A stretch of DNA of 64,000 bases from Staphylococcus cohnii subsp. cohnii (GTDB lineage Bacteria > Bacillota > Bacilli > Staphylococcales > Staphylococcaceae): the NCBI RefSeq assembly GCF_002902365.1, contig NZ_PPQC01000004.1, positions 43,944 through 107,943 on the forward strand, in the 5' to 3' direction. Made by a program: the position numbers and the translations under genes. Position 1 is the stretch's first letter, and each line of letters opens with the position of its first letter. The notes below the pieces were generated by a model. The model was not told where the DNA came from. It saw only the letters and a list, made by a program, of their open reading frames with translations, and ran no database searches. Below, piece by piece: positions 31,084-39,262 of this stretch.

Positions 31084-31093
31084 TCTAATTTCT

Positions 31094-31122
31094 ATAATAA
31101 TCAAAGTTGGTCAACATTTCAA
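31094..31122 (-). promoter_or_regulatory. groES promoter with overlapping CtsR-like box
   Basis: Minus-strand TTGAAA (31122-31117), 17-base spacer, TATTAT (31099-31094). Inside the spacer, the plus strand reads AATCAAAGTTGGTCAAC (31099-31115), resembling the CtsR heptad pair GGTCAAA-N3-GGTCAAA with a few mismatches. Dual HrcA/CtsR control of groESL is known in S. aureus. Confidence 0.75.
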
Positions 31123-31203
31123 GTTAAAACCATCGTTGTATATTTTGTGTGTGACGATAATTTACGCTAAAATAAGATATAAACTATTTTTTGGAGGTTC
31201 ATT

Positions 31204-31947
31204 ATGTCTCGTTTGTGGGTATCCATATTGACATTATTTATTTATGGTCTAGCACAATATGGTGTTTTATTTTTACATATGGCAGGGTTTTTCGACAATT
31301 TAAGTGGTAAATCGTTAATGTTTACCAATATTTATACACAAGTTATTTTATTTATAATCGCATCAATCATTATTATTATAATCAATAATTTCATTGCTAA
31401 TCCAACGCAATTAGAACAACGAACAAAAGAAAAGAAACGCTACGCAGTATTATGGGCGCTCGTTGGATATGTTTGTGTTATGGCGTATCAAATTATTGCT
31501 AATTTAATTAATATGTTCGTATTAGGTGGTCCACAATCAAGTCCAAATACCGAAAGATTAATGAAAGTAGCTCAAGATATTCCCGTCTTCATTATTTTAA
31601 TTTCAGTTGTAGGTCCAATACTCGAGGAATATGTGTTTAGAAAAGTTATTTTTGGTGAGTTATATCAACTTATGAAAGGCAATAAAACCCTAAAGTTTAT
31701 AGTAGCTTCAGTAGTAAGTTCTATTATATTTAGTGCGGCACATGGTGACCCAGCCTTCTTCATCATTTATTTTGGTATGGGAATGATTTTTTCAGGGCTA
31801 TACGCTTTTACAAAACGCATATGGGTACCTATTGCTGTACATATGATGCAAAATGGTTTTGTGGTAATAATTCAAGTTTTAATTGGCCCAGAAAAAATAA
31901 AAGAACTACAAGAAACTACTTCTTTTATTTTCAGTCTTATTATTTAA
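31204..31947 (+). CDS. mroQ: CPBP intramembrane protease MroQ
   Basis: 247-residue membrane protein of the CPBP/Abi (CAAX protease) family, about seven hydrophobic spans. The catalytic EExxxR motif is in GPILEEYVFRKVIFGE near residue 138, with FSAAHG near 178 and the conserved histidine in AVHMMQN near 216. In S. aureus MroQ in this position, next to groESL and sdrH, is needed for AgrD maturation and export and thus full agr activity, so the agr link is a reasonable expectation here. ATG 31204 has TGGAGG. Confidence 0.88.
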   Translation: MSRLWVSILTLFIYGLAQYGVLFLHMAGFFDNLSGKSLMFTNIYTQVILFIIASIIIIIINNFIANPTQLEQRTKEKKRYAVLWALVGYVCVMAYQIIANLINMFVLGGPQSSPNTERLMKVAQDIPVFIILISVVGPILEEYVFRKVIFGELYQLMKGNKTLKFIVASVVSSIIFSAAHGDPAFFIIYFGMGMIFSGLYAFTKRIWVPIAVHMMQNGFVVIIQVLIGPEKIKELQETTSFIFSLII

Positions 31948-31993
31948 CAAATATGATTTTATAAAATTTGGAAATAACTTCTATACTCAAAAT

Positions 31994-32034
31994 AAGGGAT
32001 TAATCCATATCATTGAATGGATTAATCCCTTTTA
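31994..32034. terminator. Bidirectional terminator between mroQ and sdrH-like genes
   Basis: Fifteen-base stem AAGGGATTAATCCAT with its exact complement around an eight-base loop, ending in a T-run for both strands. Confidence 0.9.
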
Positions 32035-32042
32035 TATTTCAA

Positions 32043-33737
32043 TTATTCATTATTTTTGTTTTTGCGATGAACAAAGTAACCAACTACGACACCAATAAAT
32101 ATAATAAAAATAGCTGCTATTAAAGCAAATAAAATACGTTCAAATTTTATATCGATAGTATTTTTTGAATTTTCATCTGCAGTTTCAGTCATTTCTTCAT
32201 CACTGCTAGCGTGATACTCATATTTACCTGAAGTACTTTCCGTTTTGGGATTTTTCAAATCTGGCATTGATCCAATTTCACCAGTAATCAAAGCTAAAAC
32301 TTGATCATCTAAATTTTGATAATAATCTTGTGATTTCAAAGGATTAAAATACTGGAATTTAAAATAATTCGTACCTTTCTGTAACTCATTTAAAAAAGCA
32401 TTATCATCAAATCGTTGTGGTCTAAGAATGGATAAAATATCCCTGTTAGAGATTTTTTGTTCCCCATTATTTAATTGTTTTACTTGATTTACGACAAAAG
32501 GATTATATTTAAACGAACCGGTAGACATTTGATTAAATCTATTTAAAATTTGACGATCACTATTTGTATGCGTTGACGTTTGACTTGAGTCTTGTCTAAC
32601 TGACAAGTCTCCATAGTTTATATCATTTTGATATTTGTTTGGTTGCGTATTTTCATTTGCTCTTTTTAAGTTTGATCGTGTAGAGTTTGAAGGTTTGACT
32701 GGTTGTGTTGGTTGATACACATCGTCATTACCGCTTCTATGATTTCCATTACTTGATTTATTTGGATAATGTGTTTGTGGAGGTGGTGTCAAATTCGGTC
32801 GCTCTGGATTTGTCGTTGCACCAGTTCCCCCATTTGAACCTGGTGAACTTCCTTCACTTGGTTTATTTGGTTTTGGTGGCGTACCCCCACCTTCATTTGG
32901 TCGGTCTGGATTTGTTGGTTTGTCTGTTCCTTCATTTGTGTCAGAATTATCTCCACCACTTGGTTTATTTGGTTTTGGTGGCGTACCCTCACCTTCATTT
33001 GGTGAGTCTGGATTCGTTGGTTTGTCTGTTCCCTCATTTGTGTCAGAATTATCTCCACCACTTGGTTTATCTGGTTTTGGTGGCGTACCCCCACCTTCAT
33101 TTGATGAGTCTGGATTCGTTGGTTTGTCTGTTCCCTCATTTGTATCAGAGTTATCTCCATCATTTGAATCAGACGTGTCTTCATCGCCTGATTCATCTGG
33201 TTCTGATGGTTTACTTTCTTCTTCTTTTGGTTGATCCGATGTGGATGTCTCTCCTGTATTATCGTCTTCACTTGAATCAGACGTGCCTCCATCACTTGGC
33301 TCATCTGGCTCTGATGGTTTACTTTCATCTTCTTTTGGTTGATCCGGTGTGGATTGCCCTCCTGTATTATCGTCTTCACTTGAATTAGACGTGTCTCCAT
33401 CACTTGGCTCATCTGGCTCTGATGGTGTGTCATCGTTTACTGATTCTTCTTTTTCACCTGAATTTAATTTATCAGCTGACAACTCACTATTTATTGTATT
33501 ATCGTTTTCAACGTTAGTGTCAAAATCTTCTTTACCATTTATGTTATAAAGGTCGGAAATTGAAGGCGCAAAATTTGAATGTCCAATATTATCAGTTCTA
33601 GCAAAATTATCTTTTGCATCGGTTGATATTTTACTATTTTGATATTCAGCTGCTTGAATCGGTTTTGATAATAAAGAAGCACTTATAGCAAAAGCGAAGC
33701 TAGAAACTAATATTTTATTCATTTTATACCCTTTCAT
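32043..33737 (-). CDS. sdrH: SdrH-like repeat-rich membrane-anchored surface protein
   Basis: 564 residues: signal peptide (KILVSSFAFAISASLLSKPIQAA, cleavage about residue 30); a non-repetitive N-terminal stretch (31-105); acidic proline-rich repeats; a conserved middle domain around 410-490 (FKYNPFVVNQVKQLN and FDDNAFLNELQKG); one C-terminal membrane span (about 528-550) and a basic tail HRKNKNN. No LPXTG sorting signal, as in S. aureus SdrH. Repeat type A is about 36 residues (EPDEPSDG-DTS-SSEDDNTG), three copies at 106-190. Type B is 34 residues (DNSDTNEGTDKPTNPD...GTPPKP-KPS), about four copies from 195 on. GAGGTGA before ATG 33737. Function unknown; the gene name is by position and architecture. 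Confidence 0.85.
   Translation of the reverse strand: MKGYKMNKILVSSFAFAISASLLSKPIQAAEYQNSKISTDAKDNFARTDNIGHSNFAPSISDLYNINGKEDFDTNVENDNTINSELSADKLNSGEKEESVNDDTPSEPDEPSDGDTSNSSEDDNTGGQSTPDQPKEDESKPSEPDEPSDGGTSDSSEDDNTGETSTSDQPKEEESKPSEPDESGDEDTSDSNDGDNSDTNEGTDKPTNPDSSNEGGGTPPKPDKPSGGDNSDTNEGTDKPTNPDSPNEGEGTPPKPNKPSGGDNSDTNEGTDKPTNPDRPNEGGGTPPKPNKPSEGSSPGSNGGTGATTNPERPNLTPPPQTHYPNKSSNGNHRSGNDDVYQPTQPVKPSNSTRSNLKRANENTQPNKYQNDINYGDLSVRQDSSQTSTHTNSDRQILNRFNQMSTGSFKYNPFVVNQVKQLNNGEQKISNRDILSILRPQRFDDNAFLNELQKGTNYFKFQYFNPLKSQDYYQNLDDQVLALITGEIGSMPDLKNPKTESTSGKYEYHASSDEEMTETADENSKNTIDIKFERILFALIAAIFIIFIGVVVGYFVHRKNKNNE
32808..33422 (-). repeat. Tandem repeats inside the sdrH-like gene
   Basis: Two in-frame tandem sets: about three 108-bp units (near 33422-33180) and about four 102-bp units (near 33160-32808), the last of the second set degenerate. 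Because the units are nearly identical, copy number is likely to vary between strains and to be mis-assembled. Confidence 0.9.
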
Positions 33738-33930
33738 TTTCTCACCTCCATAGTAATAAATCTTATATTAATTATAATTATATTAGAAAGCTCACTTTTT
33801 TTCATTAAATAGATGGTTATTGAAAGGAAAAAGTAATAAATCTGAAATTTTTTGTAAAAAGCCTATTTACAAACTCTGATATAATTATTATACTAGATAT
33901 ATATTTTGAATTAATGAAGGAGCTACTATA

Positions 33931-34560
33931 ATGGGATTATTCACAAAAAAATCAAAAGATTTAGATGCATTTCAAAAAGCAATAGAAACGAGACGTACAA
34001 TTTATAGTTTAAATAAAGAAATCTCAATATCAGATAAAGAAGTTGAAAATATAATTGAACATGCAATTAAACATGTCCCTTCTTCATTTAACTCACAATC
34101 TACACGTATTGTTTTATTATTAAATGATAATCATGATAAATTCTGGGAAATCACAAAGGAAGAACTTAAAAATACGATGGGACCTGATCGTGATTTCCAA
34201 CCTACCGCTGATAAAATTGATAATTTTAAACATTCATACGGTACAGTTTTATACTTTGAAGATGAAGAAGTCATCGAAGGTTTACAAAATCAAATGCCTA
34301 ACTATGCAGAAAACTTTGCGATCTGGTCTAGCCAGACAAATGCCATGCATCAATTCGCTATTTGGACAGCACTAAGTACTGAAGGTATAGGGGCTTCATT
34401 ACAGCATTATAATCCACTTGTAGACGTAGCAGTCTCTGAAGCTTTTGATATTCCAAAAACTTGGAAACTTATGGCACAAATGCCTTTCGGTAATATTCGT
34501 GAAGAAGCTAGCGAAAAAGAATTTAATGATATAGATAAACGCTTCCTTATAAAAAAGTAA
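33931..34560 (+). CDS. Nitroreductase-family protein
   Basis: 209 residues, FMN-dependent nitroreductase family (NfsB/YdfN-type). Conserved: AIETRRTIYSLNKEISI near residue 14, HVPSSFNSQSTRIVLL near 52, and EGIGASLQHYNPLVD near 155. Typical of the group that reduces nitro-compounds or quinones; real substrate unknown. GAAGGAG ribosome site before ATG 33931. Stands alone; terminator at 34665-34698. Confidence 0.9.
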   Translation: MGLFTKKSKDLDAFQKAIETRRTIYSLNKEISISDKEVENIIEHAIKHVPSSFNSQSTRIVLLLNDNHDKFWEITKEELKNTMGPDRDFQPTADKIDNFKHSYGTVLYFEDEEVIEGLQNQMPNYAENFAIWSSQTNAMHQFAIWTALSTEGIGASLQHYNPLVDVAVSEAFDIPKTWKLMAQMPFGNIREEASEKEFNDIDKRFLIKK

Positions 34561-34664
34561 AAATTTAAATATCTACAAAATGACAAGATAAATTACATCC
34601 ACCAACAACAAACATATACAAAAATAAATTTATTTATATATATTTGTATAACTATCTATATATG

Positions 34665-34698
34665 AGGCAAAGACTTTCATGTCTTCGCCTCTTTTTTT
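34665..34698 (+). terminator. Terminator after nitroreductase
   Basis: GAGGC.AAGAC/GTCTT.GCCTC stem with a six-base loop, then seven T. Confidence 0.9.
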
Positions 34699-34786
34699 AC
34701 TTCTTAATAATACTATTAACCAAATTTTGAATTTTCTAAATATATTTAGTATATTTAGTTTAATACTAATATAAGGGGTGAAATTG

Positions 34787-35572
34787 ATGAATATAGAAAT
34801 CTTTCAACTTAAAATTGAACCAGCAAATGTTTCGTTTAATGAAACAACCATTAAAAATTGGTTCTCTAATTATGTAACAAGTGATACGGATGTTGTTGTA
34901 TTGCCAGAAATGTGGAATAACGGATATGCCTTACCCCAATTAAACAAACTAGCTGATCAACAGTTATCACGAAGTTTTGAATTTATTTCAAAATTAGCTA
35001 TACAATATCAAGTAGATATTGTAGCAGGTTCTGTATCTAATATTATGAAAGAAAATGTATATAACACTGCCTTTGCAGTATCAAAACAAGGCTATTTAAT
35101 CCATAGTTACGATAAGGTACACCTCGTCCCTATGCTAGATGAGCCACTCTTTATGAGTCCAGGTAACGCTGTGCCTGAGCCTTTTTCACTTTCTAATGGG
35201 GTGAAAATTGCACAAATTATTTGTTATGACTTACGTTTTCCTGAAATATTACGTTATCCAGCACGTAAAGGTGCAGAAATCGCATTTTATGTAGCGCAGT
35301 GGCCAAGTGTTAGATTAGACCATTGGATTGCTTTACTAAAAGCACGTGCGATAGAAAATGATATGTTTGTCGTCGGTTGTAACACCTGTGGTGACGATGG
35401 TAAAACCGAATATGCTGGTAACTCAATGATTATTAATCCAAATGGTGAAATTATAGATCAGCTCAATGACAAAGAAGGAAGATTAAGTTGTTCACTTGAT
35501 TTAGATGAAGTTGCCAAACAACGTGAAGCAATACCCGTCTTTAAAAATTTGAGACCACACCTTTATAAATAA
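34787..35572 (+). CDS. Carbon-nitrogen (nitrilase-superfamily) hydrolase
   Basis: 261 residues with the Glu-Lys-Cys triad: E in VVLPEMWNNGY (about residue 43), K in YDKVHLVPMLDE (about 108), Cys in IICYDLRFPEILRYPA (about 145). Related to YafV/omega-amidases that hydrolyse alpha-ketoglutaramate or ketosuccinamate, but amidase substrate is unknown. I start it at ATG 34787 (MNIEIFQL), six bases after GGGGTG; the GTG at 34778 overlaps the ribosome site. Conserved neighbour of agr in staphylococci, ending at the RNAIII terminator. Confidence 0.88.
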   Translation: MNIEIFQLKIEPANVSFNETTIKNWFSNYVTSDTDVVVLPEMWNNGYALPQLNKLADQQLSRSFEFISKLAIQYQVDIVAGSVSNIMKENVYNTAFAVSKQGYLIHSYDKVHLVPMLDEPLFMSPGNAVPEPFSLSNGVKIAQIICYDLRFPEILRYPARKGAEIAFYVAQWPSVRLDHWIALLKARAIENDMFVVGCNTCGDDGKTEYAGNSMIINPNGEIIDQLNDKEGRLSCSLDLDEVAKQREAIPVFKNLRPHLYK

Positions 35573-35576
35573 ACAT

Positions 35577-35614
35577 AAAAAAACCGTGAGCTTGGGAGGG
35601 ACTCACGGTTTTTT
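35577..35614. terminator. Terminator shared by RNAIII and the C-N hydrolase gene
   Basis: Stem ACCGTGAG/CTCACGGT with the loop CTTGGGAGGGA on the plus strand, so RNAIII (minus) shows the C-rich loop UCCCUCCCAAG. T-runs flank it on both strands. The same C-rich 3' hairpin ends S. aureus RNAIII and binds ribosome sites of target mRNAs. Confidence 0.9.
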
Positions 35615-36103
35615 GCAACTTATTATTAAGGGAATGTTTTATACAGTTATTTCTCTATCTATTTTTTGGGGATGTTATTAATTATGAAAAAAATTAGTGA
35701 ATTTACCGATTAAAATGATAAATTGAATGATGTTTACGATAGCTTACATGTTTAAATTTTAAATTGTCTCTGTTATAGACAAAGTTAAAATAGATTTGTT
35801 TTGAGACTGGGAAAGGTCTACAAATACAAATTTAAGGGATTTGCTTAACGTATTAAGCGAGTTGTGTACTAATCTAGTACTATTTTACGAAACCACTAGC
35901 TATTACTGAAAAGGTTCTTGTCACAACATCAGCCTCCTCTTGTCCGTATTCAAAGAAATGAAACCGACAACTAAACTTGTAACTTCAATAACTATACGGA
36001 GATACAGTTACAATTTAGTAAAGTCAATTAGACTCCTGCTCAAAAGTCTAATTAACATCATCATTTAAACGGTTAAGTCTAAATAATTTTATCACTTCTT
36101 TGT
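35577..36103 (-). ncRNA. RNAIII (agr effector RNA)
   Basis: Minus-strand transcript expected from P3 (-10 TATACT at 36115-36110) to the terminator at 35577, about 525 nt, close to the 514 nt of S. aureus RNAIII. Positional and structural evidence: divergent from agrB, and C-rich unpaired motifs UUCCCUUA (35634-35627), CUUUCCCAG (around 35810), AUCCCUU (around 35835) and the terminator loop. These pair with Shine-Dalgarno sequences of targets in S. aureus. No delta-haemolysin-like gene can be recognised in it; two very short frames are discussed separately. Confidence 0.85.
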
Positions 36104-36109
36104 GATACA

Positions 36110-36160
36110 AGTATATTAAACCATGTATTTCTTAGATTGCGTTTAATAATTCCTAACTCG
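36110..36160 (-). promoter_or_regulatory. agr P3 promoter with degenerate AgrA repeats
   Basis: Minus strand: CGAGTTAGG (36160-36152), 12 bases, CAATCTAAG (36139-36131), then TATACT (36115-36110). Spacing of repeats equals that at P2, but both repeats deviate from ACAGTTAAG, particularly the second. Confidence 0.6.
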
Positions 36161-36221
36161 TTATATTTCATACTTATTTGTTAAGAATTATATGTTAAAA
36201 TTAAAAAGATAAGAAATTCAA

Positions 36222-36274
36222 ACAGTTAGGAATACAAAACTTACAGTTAAGCAATGAGACGCCTAAAATATAAT
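36222..36274 (+). promoter_or_regulatory. agr P2 promoter with AgrA direct repeats
   Basis: ACAGTTAGG (36222-36230) and ACAGTTAAG (36243-36251) separated by 12 bases, the known AgrA-binding repeat pair. TATAAT follows at 36269-36274, 17 bases downstream of the second repeat. A second TATAAT at 36283-36288 is less well placed. Confidence 0.88.
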
Positions 36275-36309
36275 TAAAATTGTATAATACGGGTGAGGAG
36301 AGAATAGCC

Positions 36310-36879
36310 ATGTTAAGGGGAATTGATAACAAAATTGAAAACTTAGCACGATATCTTCAACAAAGAAATAGTCTTGATCATCTTGAGTTCCTAAAACTCC
36401 GTTTAGGCATGCAAGTTTTTGTTAGCAATCTTGCGAAAACTATTGTAGTTTATGGCATTTCAATCCTTTGCCATATATTTTTATACACACTAACTGTACA
36501 CTTATCTTATTATTTGATTAGACAGTATGCACACGGTGCACATGCGAAGTCATCACTTTCGTGTCATATTCAAAACATTGTTTTATTTGTTTTACTGCCA
36601 TGGTTTATTGGGTATATAAAAATGGATATTTTACTTATGTATATACTTGCTTTATTAGGTTTTATTATTTTAGTTATTTATGCACCTTCAGCAACTAAAA
36701 AACAACCGATTCCAATAAAACTTAGAAAAGGTAAAAAAATCAAAACAATTGTTGTAACTTTATTATTATTATTTATATCATTAATTTTAAAGGAGCCGTA
36801 TTCACAATTAGTGCTTTTAGGTCTTACACTAATTGCGTTTGCACAACTCCCAATATTTTTTCCTAAGGAGGATGTTTAG
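36310..36879 (+). CDS. agrB: AgrB, autoinducing-peptide processing protease
   Basis: 189-residue integral membrane cysteine protease that cleaves the AgrD C-terminus and forms the thiolactone. Catalytic pair His78 and Cys85 within QYAHGAHAKSSLSCHI. About six hydrophobic segments follow an amphipathic N-terminus. ATG 36310 has GAGGAG nine bases upstream; an earlier in-frame start lacks support. First gene of the agrBDCA operon under P2; 2 bp before agrD. Confidence 0.95.
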   Translation: MLRGIDNKIENLARYLQQRNSLDHLEFLKLRLGMQVFVSNLAKTIVVYGISILCHIFLYTLTVHLSYYLIRQYAHGAHAKSSLSCHIQNIVLFVLLPWFIGYIKMDILLMYILALLGFIILVIYAPSATKKQPIPIKLRKGKKIKTIVVTLLLLFISLILKEPYSQLVLLGLTLIAFAQLPIFFPKEDV

Positions 36880-36881
36880 AT

Positions 36882-37019
36882 ATGCATATTTTTGAATCTA
36901 TTATAAACTTATTCGTTAAATTTTTTAGTGTTTTAGGAGCAGTTTCAGGTGGAAAAGTTTGCAGTGCTTATTTTGATGAACCTGAGGTACCAAAAGAAAT
37001 TACAGATTTATACAAATAA
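36882..37019 (+). CDS. agrD: AgrD, autoinducing peptide precursor
   Basis: 45 residues: amphipathic N-terminal leader (MHIFESIINLFVKFFSVLGAV), the peptide core SGGKVCSAYF and the charged recognition tail DEPEVPKEITDLYK. The Cys27 to Phe31 ring (CSAYF) is the thiolactone; with a tail of four residues the pheromone would be GGKVCSAYF, but the N-terminal cut is inferred. ATG 36882, AAGGAGG. Too short for default gene callers. Confidence 0.95.
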   Translation: MHIFESIINLFVKFFSVLGAVSGGKVCSAYFDEPEVPKEITDLYK

Positions 37020-37045
37020 TTTGTTATTAGAAAGTGTGTATATAT

Positions 37046-38341
37046 ATGGTAGTTTTTAATTCTGTTTTGTTAGCAATAATACAATCAGTTCTTTTATTCG
37101 TTAATGTTAAAACTTTAACGAACATCAAATATACTTTTAGGGATTATATCGCAATGATTTGCATTATAATCCCTTCTACTATTATTTATTACTTTATTAG
37201 TGAAAAGACAACTATTTTATTATTAATAGCTGTCGTTATATTTATGTACATAAGAAAACAAACCATAGGTGTCGTTGCAGCATTAATCAGTTTTTTCATC
37301 TTATATATGGCTAACTTCATTTCTATTTGGCTAGCTACTCAATTAATAGAAGTTATCACATTAAATTATATTTTTAGTTCATTCTATGCAGTAAGTTTTA
37401 TCTTAATTGCAATAAGTTTAGGATACATAATAAAATATTTTTTTATAAAAATGTCAACTTCATTTTTATCTTTAAATAAAATATATCTTTCAATTGTGTG
37501 CTTGTTTTTACTCACAGTTTTATTGTTAATTTATTTTTATTTACCAAATTCTATTTTATCATTTTCAGATATTAAATTTGTTGTGATCATGTATGCAGTG
37601 GTCATCATTACTACTGCTATTTTAATCATTACTATTTCCTTCAGTATTATACGTCAAATTCAATATAAACGTAATATTAAAGAAATAGAAAATTATTATA
37701 AATATACGTTACAAATTGAAAAAATCAATAATGAGATGCGTAAATTCCGACATGATTATGTTAATATACTTTCAACCTTATCTGATTATATCCGAGAAGA
37801 TGATATGGAAGGTTTACGTAAGTATTTTAATGAAGAAATCATACCTATGCAAGATAATATGCAAATGAAAACACTTAAAATTAATGGCATTGAAAATTTA
37901 AAAGTTCGCGAAATTAAAGGTTTATTAACAACTAAAATATTACAAGCTCAAGAAAAAAATATAAGATTGAGCATTGAAGTTCCAGAACCGATTGAGAAAA
38001 TTGATATGCCTATTATCAATTTAAGTAGAGTTATTGGTATTTTATTAGACAATGCCATAGAAGCATCAGAAAAAATTGAAGATGACCCTTTAATTCGCAT
38101 TGCCTTTATCAAAAATGAAGACGATTCAGTGATGTTTATCATCATGAATAAATGTAAACCTGATATGCCTAGGGTACATACTTTATTCCAAGAAAACTAC
38201 TCAACAAAAGGAAAAAATCGTGGTTTAGGGTTATCTAGCTTAAAGGAAATAACCGATGCAACTTCCAACGTTTTATTAGATACAACAATTGACAATAATT
38301 ATTTTATCCAAAAAGTAGAAATATTAAATTCTAATTCATAA
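37046..38341 (+). CDS. agrC: AgrC, quorum-sensing histidine kinase
   Basis: About 431 residues: six to seven membrane segments in the first 205 residues forming the pheromone sensor, then an HPK10-type kinase. The phospho-accepting histidine is in RKFRHDYVNILS (about residue 235), N-box LDNAIEAS near 335 and G-box GKNRGLGLSSL near 390. The start is uncertain: ATG 37046 lacks a strong ribosome site, and GTG 37034 is in frame. Overlap-free but close to agrD; upstream of agrA by 12 bp. Confidence 0.93.
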   Translation: MVVFNSVLLAIIQSVLLFVNVKTLTNIKYTFRDYIAMICIIIPSTIIYYFISEKTTILLLIAVVIFMYIRKQTIGVVAALISFFILYMANFISIWLATQLIEVITLNYIFSSFYAVSFILIAISLGYIIKYFFIKMSTSFLSLNKIYLSIVCLFLLTVLLLIYFYLPNSILSFSDIKFVVIMYAVVIITTAILIITISFSIIRQIQYKRNIKEIENYYKYTLQIEKINNEMRKFRHDYVNILSTLSDYIREDDMEGLRKYFNEEIIPMQDNMQMKTLKINGIENLKVREIKGLLTTKILQAQEKNIRLSIEVPEPIEKIDMPIINLSRVIGILLDNAIEASEKIEDDPLIRIAFIKNEDDSVMFIIMNKCKPDMPRVHTLFQENYSTKGKNRGLGLSSLKEITDATSNVLLDTTIDNNYFIQKVEILNSNS

Positions 38342-38353
38342 GGATGTGTAAAT

Positions 38354-39070
38354 ATGAAAATATTCATTTGTGAAGATGATGTAAGACAACGTGAAAATAT
38401 AGTTTCAATTATCAATAATTACATCATGATAGAAGAAAAGCCAATGGAAATTGAAGTAGCTACGTCAGATCCTTATGAGGTATTGGAACGTGCAAAAGAA
38501 CTTAAAGATATTGGTTGTTATTTTCTTGATATACAATTAGAAGCTGATATTAATGGCATTAAATTAGCAAGTGAGATTAGAAAATACGATCCAGTGAGCA
38601 ATATTATATTTGTCACAAGTCACAGTGAGCTCACTTATTTAACTTTTGTATATAAAGTTGCTGCTATGGATTTTATTTTCAAAGATGATCCTGATGAATT
38701 AAAATCAAGAGTAATTGATTGTCTCGAAACATCAGAAACTCGATTGAAGCTACTTTCAAAAGAAAACACAGTTGAAACAATCGAACTCAAACGTGGCAGT
38801 AATTCTATTTATGTTCAATATGATGATGTAATGTTCTTTGAATCTTCTTCGAATTCACATCGTTTGATTGCTCATTTAGATAATAGACAAATAGAATTTT
38901 ATGGTAATTTAAAAGAGATCGATAATTTAGATGAACGATTTTTTAGATGTCATAATAGTTTTGTTGTTAATAGACACAATATAGAATCCATTGATTCTAA
39001 GTCTCGTATTGTTTACTTCAAAAATAATGAACACTGCTACGCGTCCGTACGTAATGTCAAAAAAATTTAA
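38354..39070 (+). CDS. agrA: AgrA, LytTR response regulator
   Basis: 238 residues, equal to S. aureus AgrA. Receiver domain with FICEDD (acid pocket D8/D9) and phosphorylation site Asp59 in YFLDIQL. The LytTR DNA-binding domain runs from about residue 140, ending FRCHNSFVVNRHNIESID and CYASVRNVKKI. Binds ACAGTTAAG-type repeats at P2 and P3. GGATGTG ribosome site before ATG 38354. Confidence 0.97.
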   Translation: MKIFICEDDVRQRENIVSIINNYIMIEEKPMEIEVATSDPYEVLERAKELKDIGCYFLDIQLEADINGIKLASEIRKYDPVSNIIFVTSHSELTYLTFVYKVAAMDFIFKDDPDELKSRVIDCLETSETRLKLLSKENTVETIELKRGSNSIYVQYDDVMFFESSSNSHRLIAHLDNRQIEFYGNLKEIDNLDERFFRCHNSFVVNRHNIESIDSKSRIVYFKNNEHCYASVRNVKKI

Positions 39071-39080
39071 TACATAAATT

Positions 39081-39114
39081 AATAGGCAGAGACAATTAAT
39101 TGTCTCTGCCTATT
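39081..39114 (+). terminator. Hairpin ending the agr operon
   Basis: Perfect 16-base stem AATAGGCAGAGACAAT/ATTGTCTCTGCCTATT with a two-base loop, 11 bases after the agrA stop. T-run weak. Confidence 0.75.
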
Positions 39115-39150
39115 ATCATGAAAGCACCAGTTCTCAATTTATTGAGTTAG

Positions 39151-39188
39151 CGGTGCTTATGTATGAGCTATATTGCTCAAGTATTTCT
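39151..39188. repeat. Dispersed intergenic repeat, copy 1
   Basis: CGGTGCTTATGTATGAGC, then TTGCTCAAGTATTTCT, a small hairpin unit similar to copies at 52151 and 63735. Function unknown. Confidence 0.6.
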
Positions 39189-39262
39189 AAATCTCTATTT
39201 TCCCGTACTCATCTTAACGGAATTGGATTCAATGAATAGGAGTGTTTTCCATGTTCACACTT

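Noticed and set aside
32705..33549. Long frames on both strands over the sdrH-like repeats
   Set aside because: They are out-of-frame readings of the tandem repeats with abnormal amino acid composition and no ribosome site.
35880..35924. 14-residue GTG frame in RNAIII with AGGAGG
   Set aside because: Not listed as a gene: product is not delta-lysin-like and the AGGAGG may serve RNA structure; mentioned only as part of the RNAIII finding.
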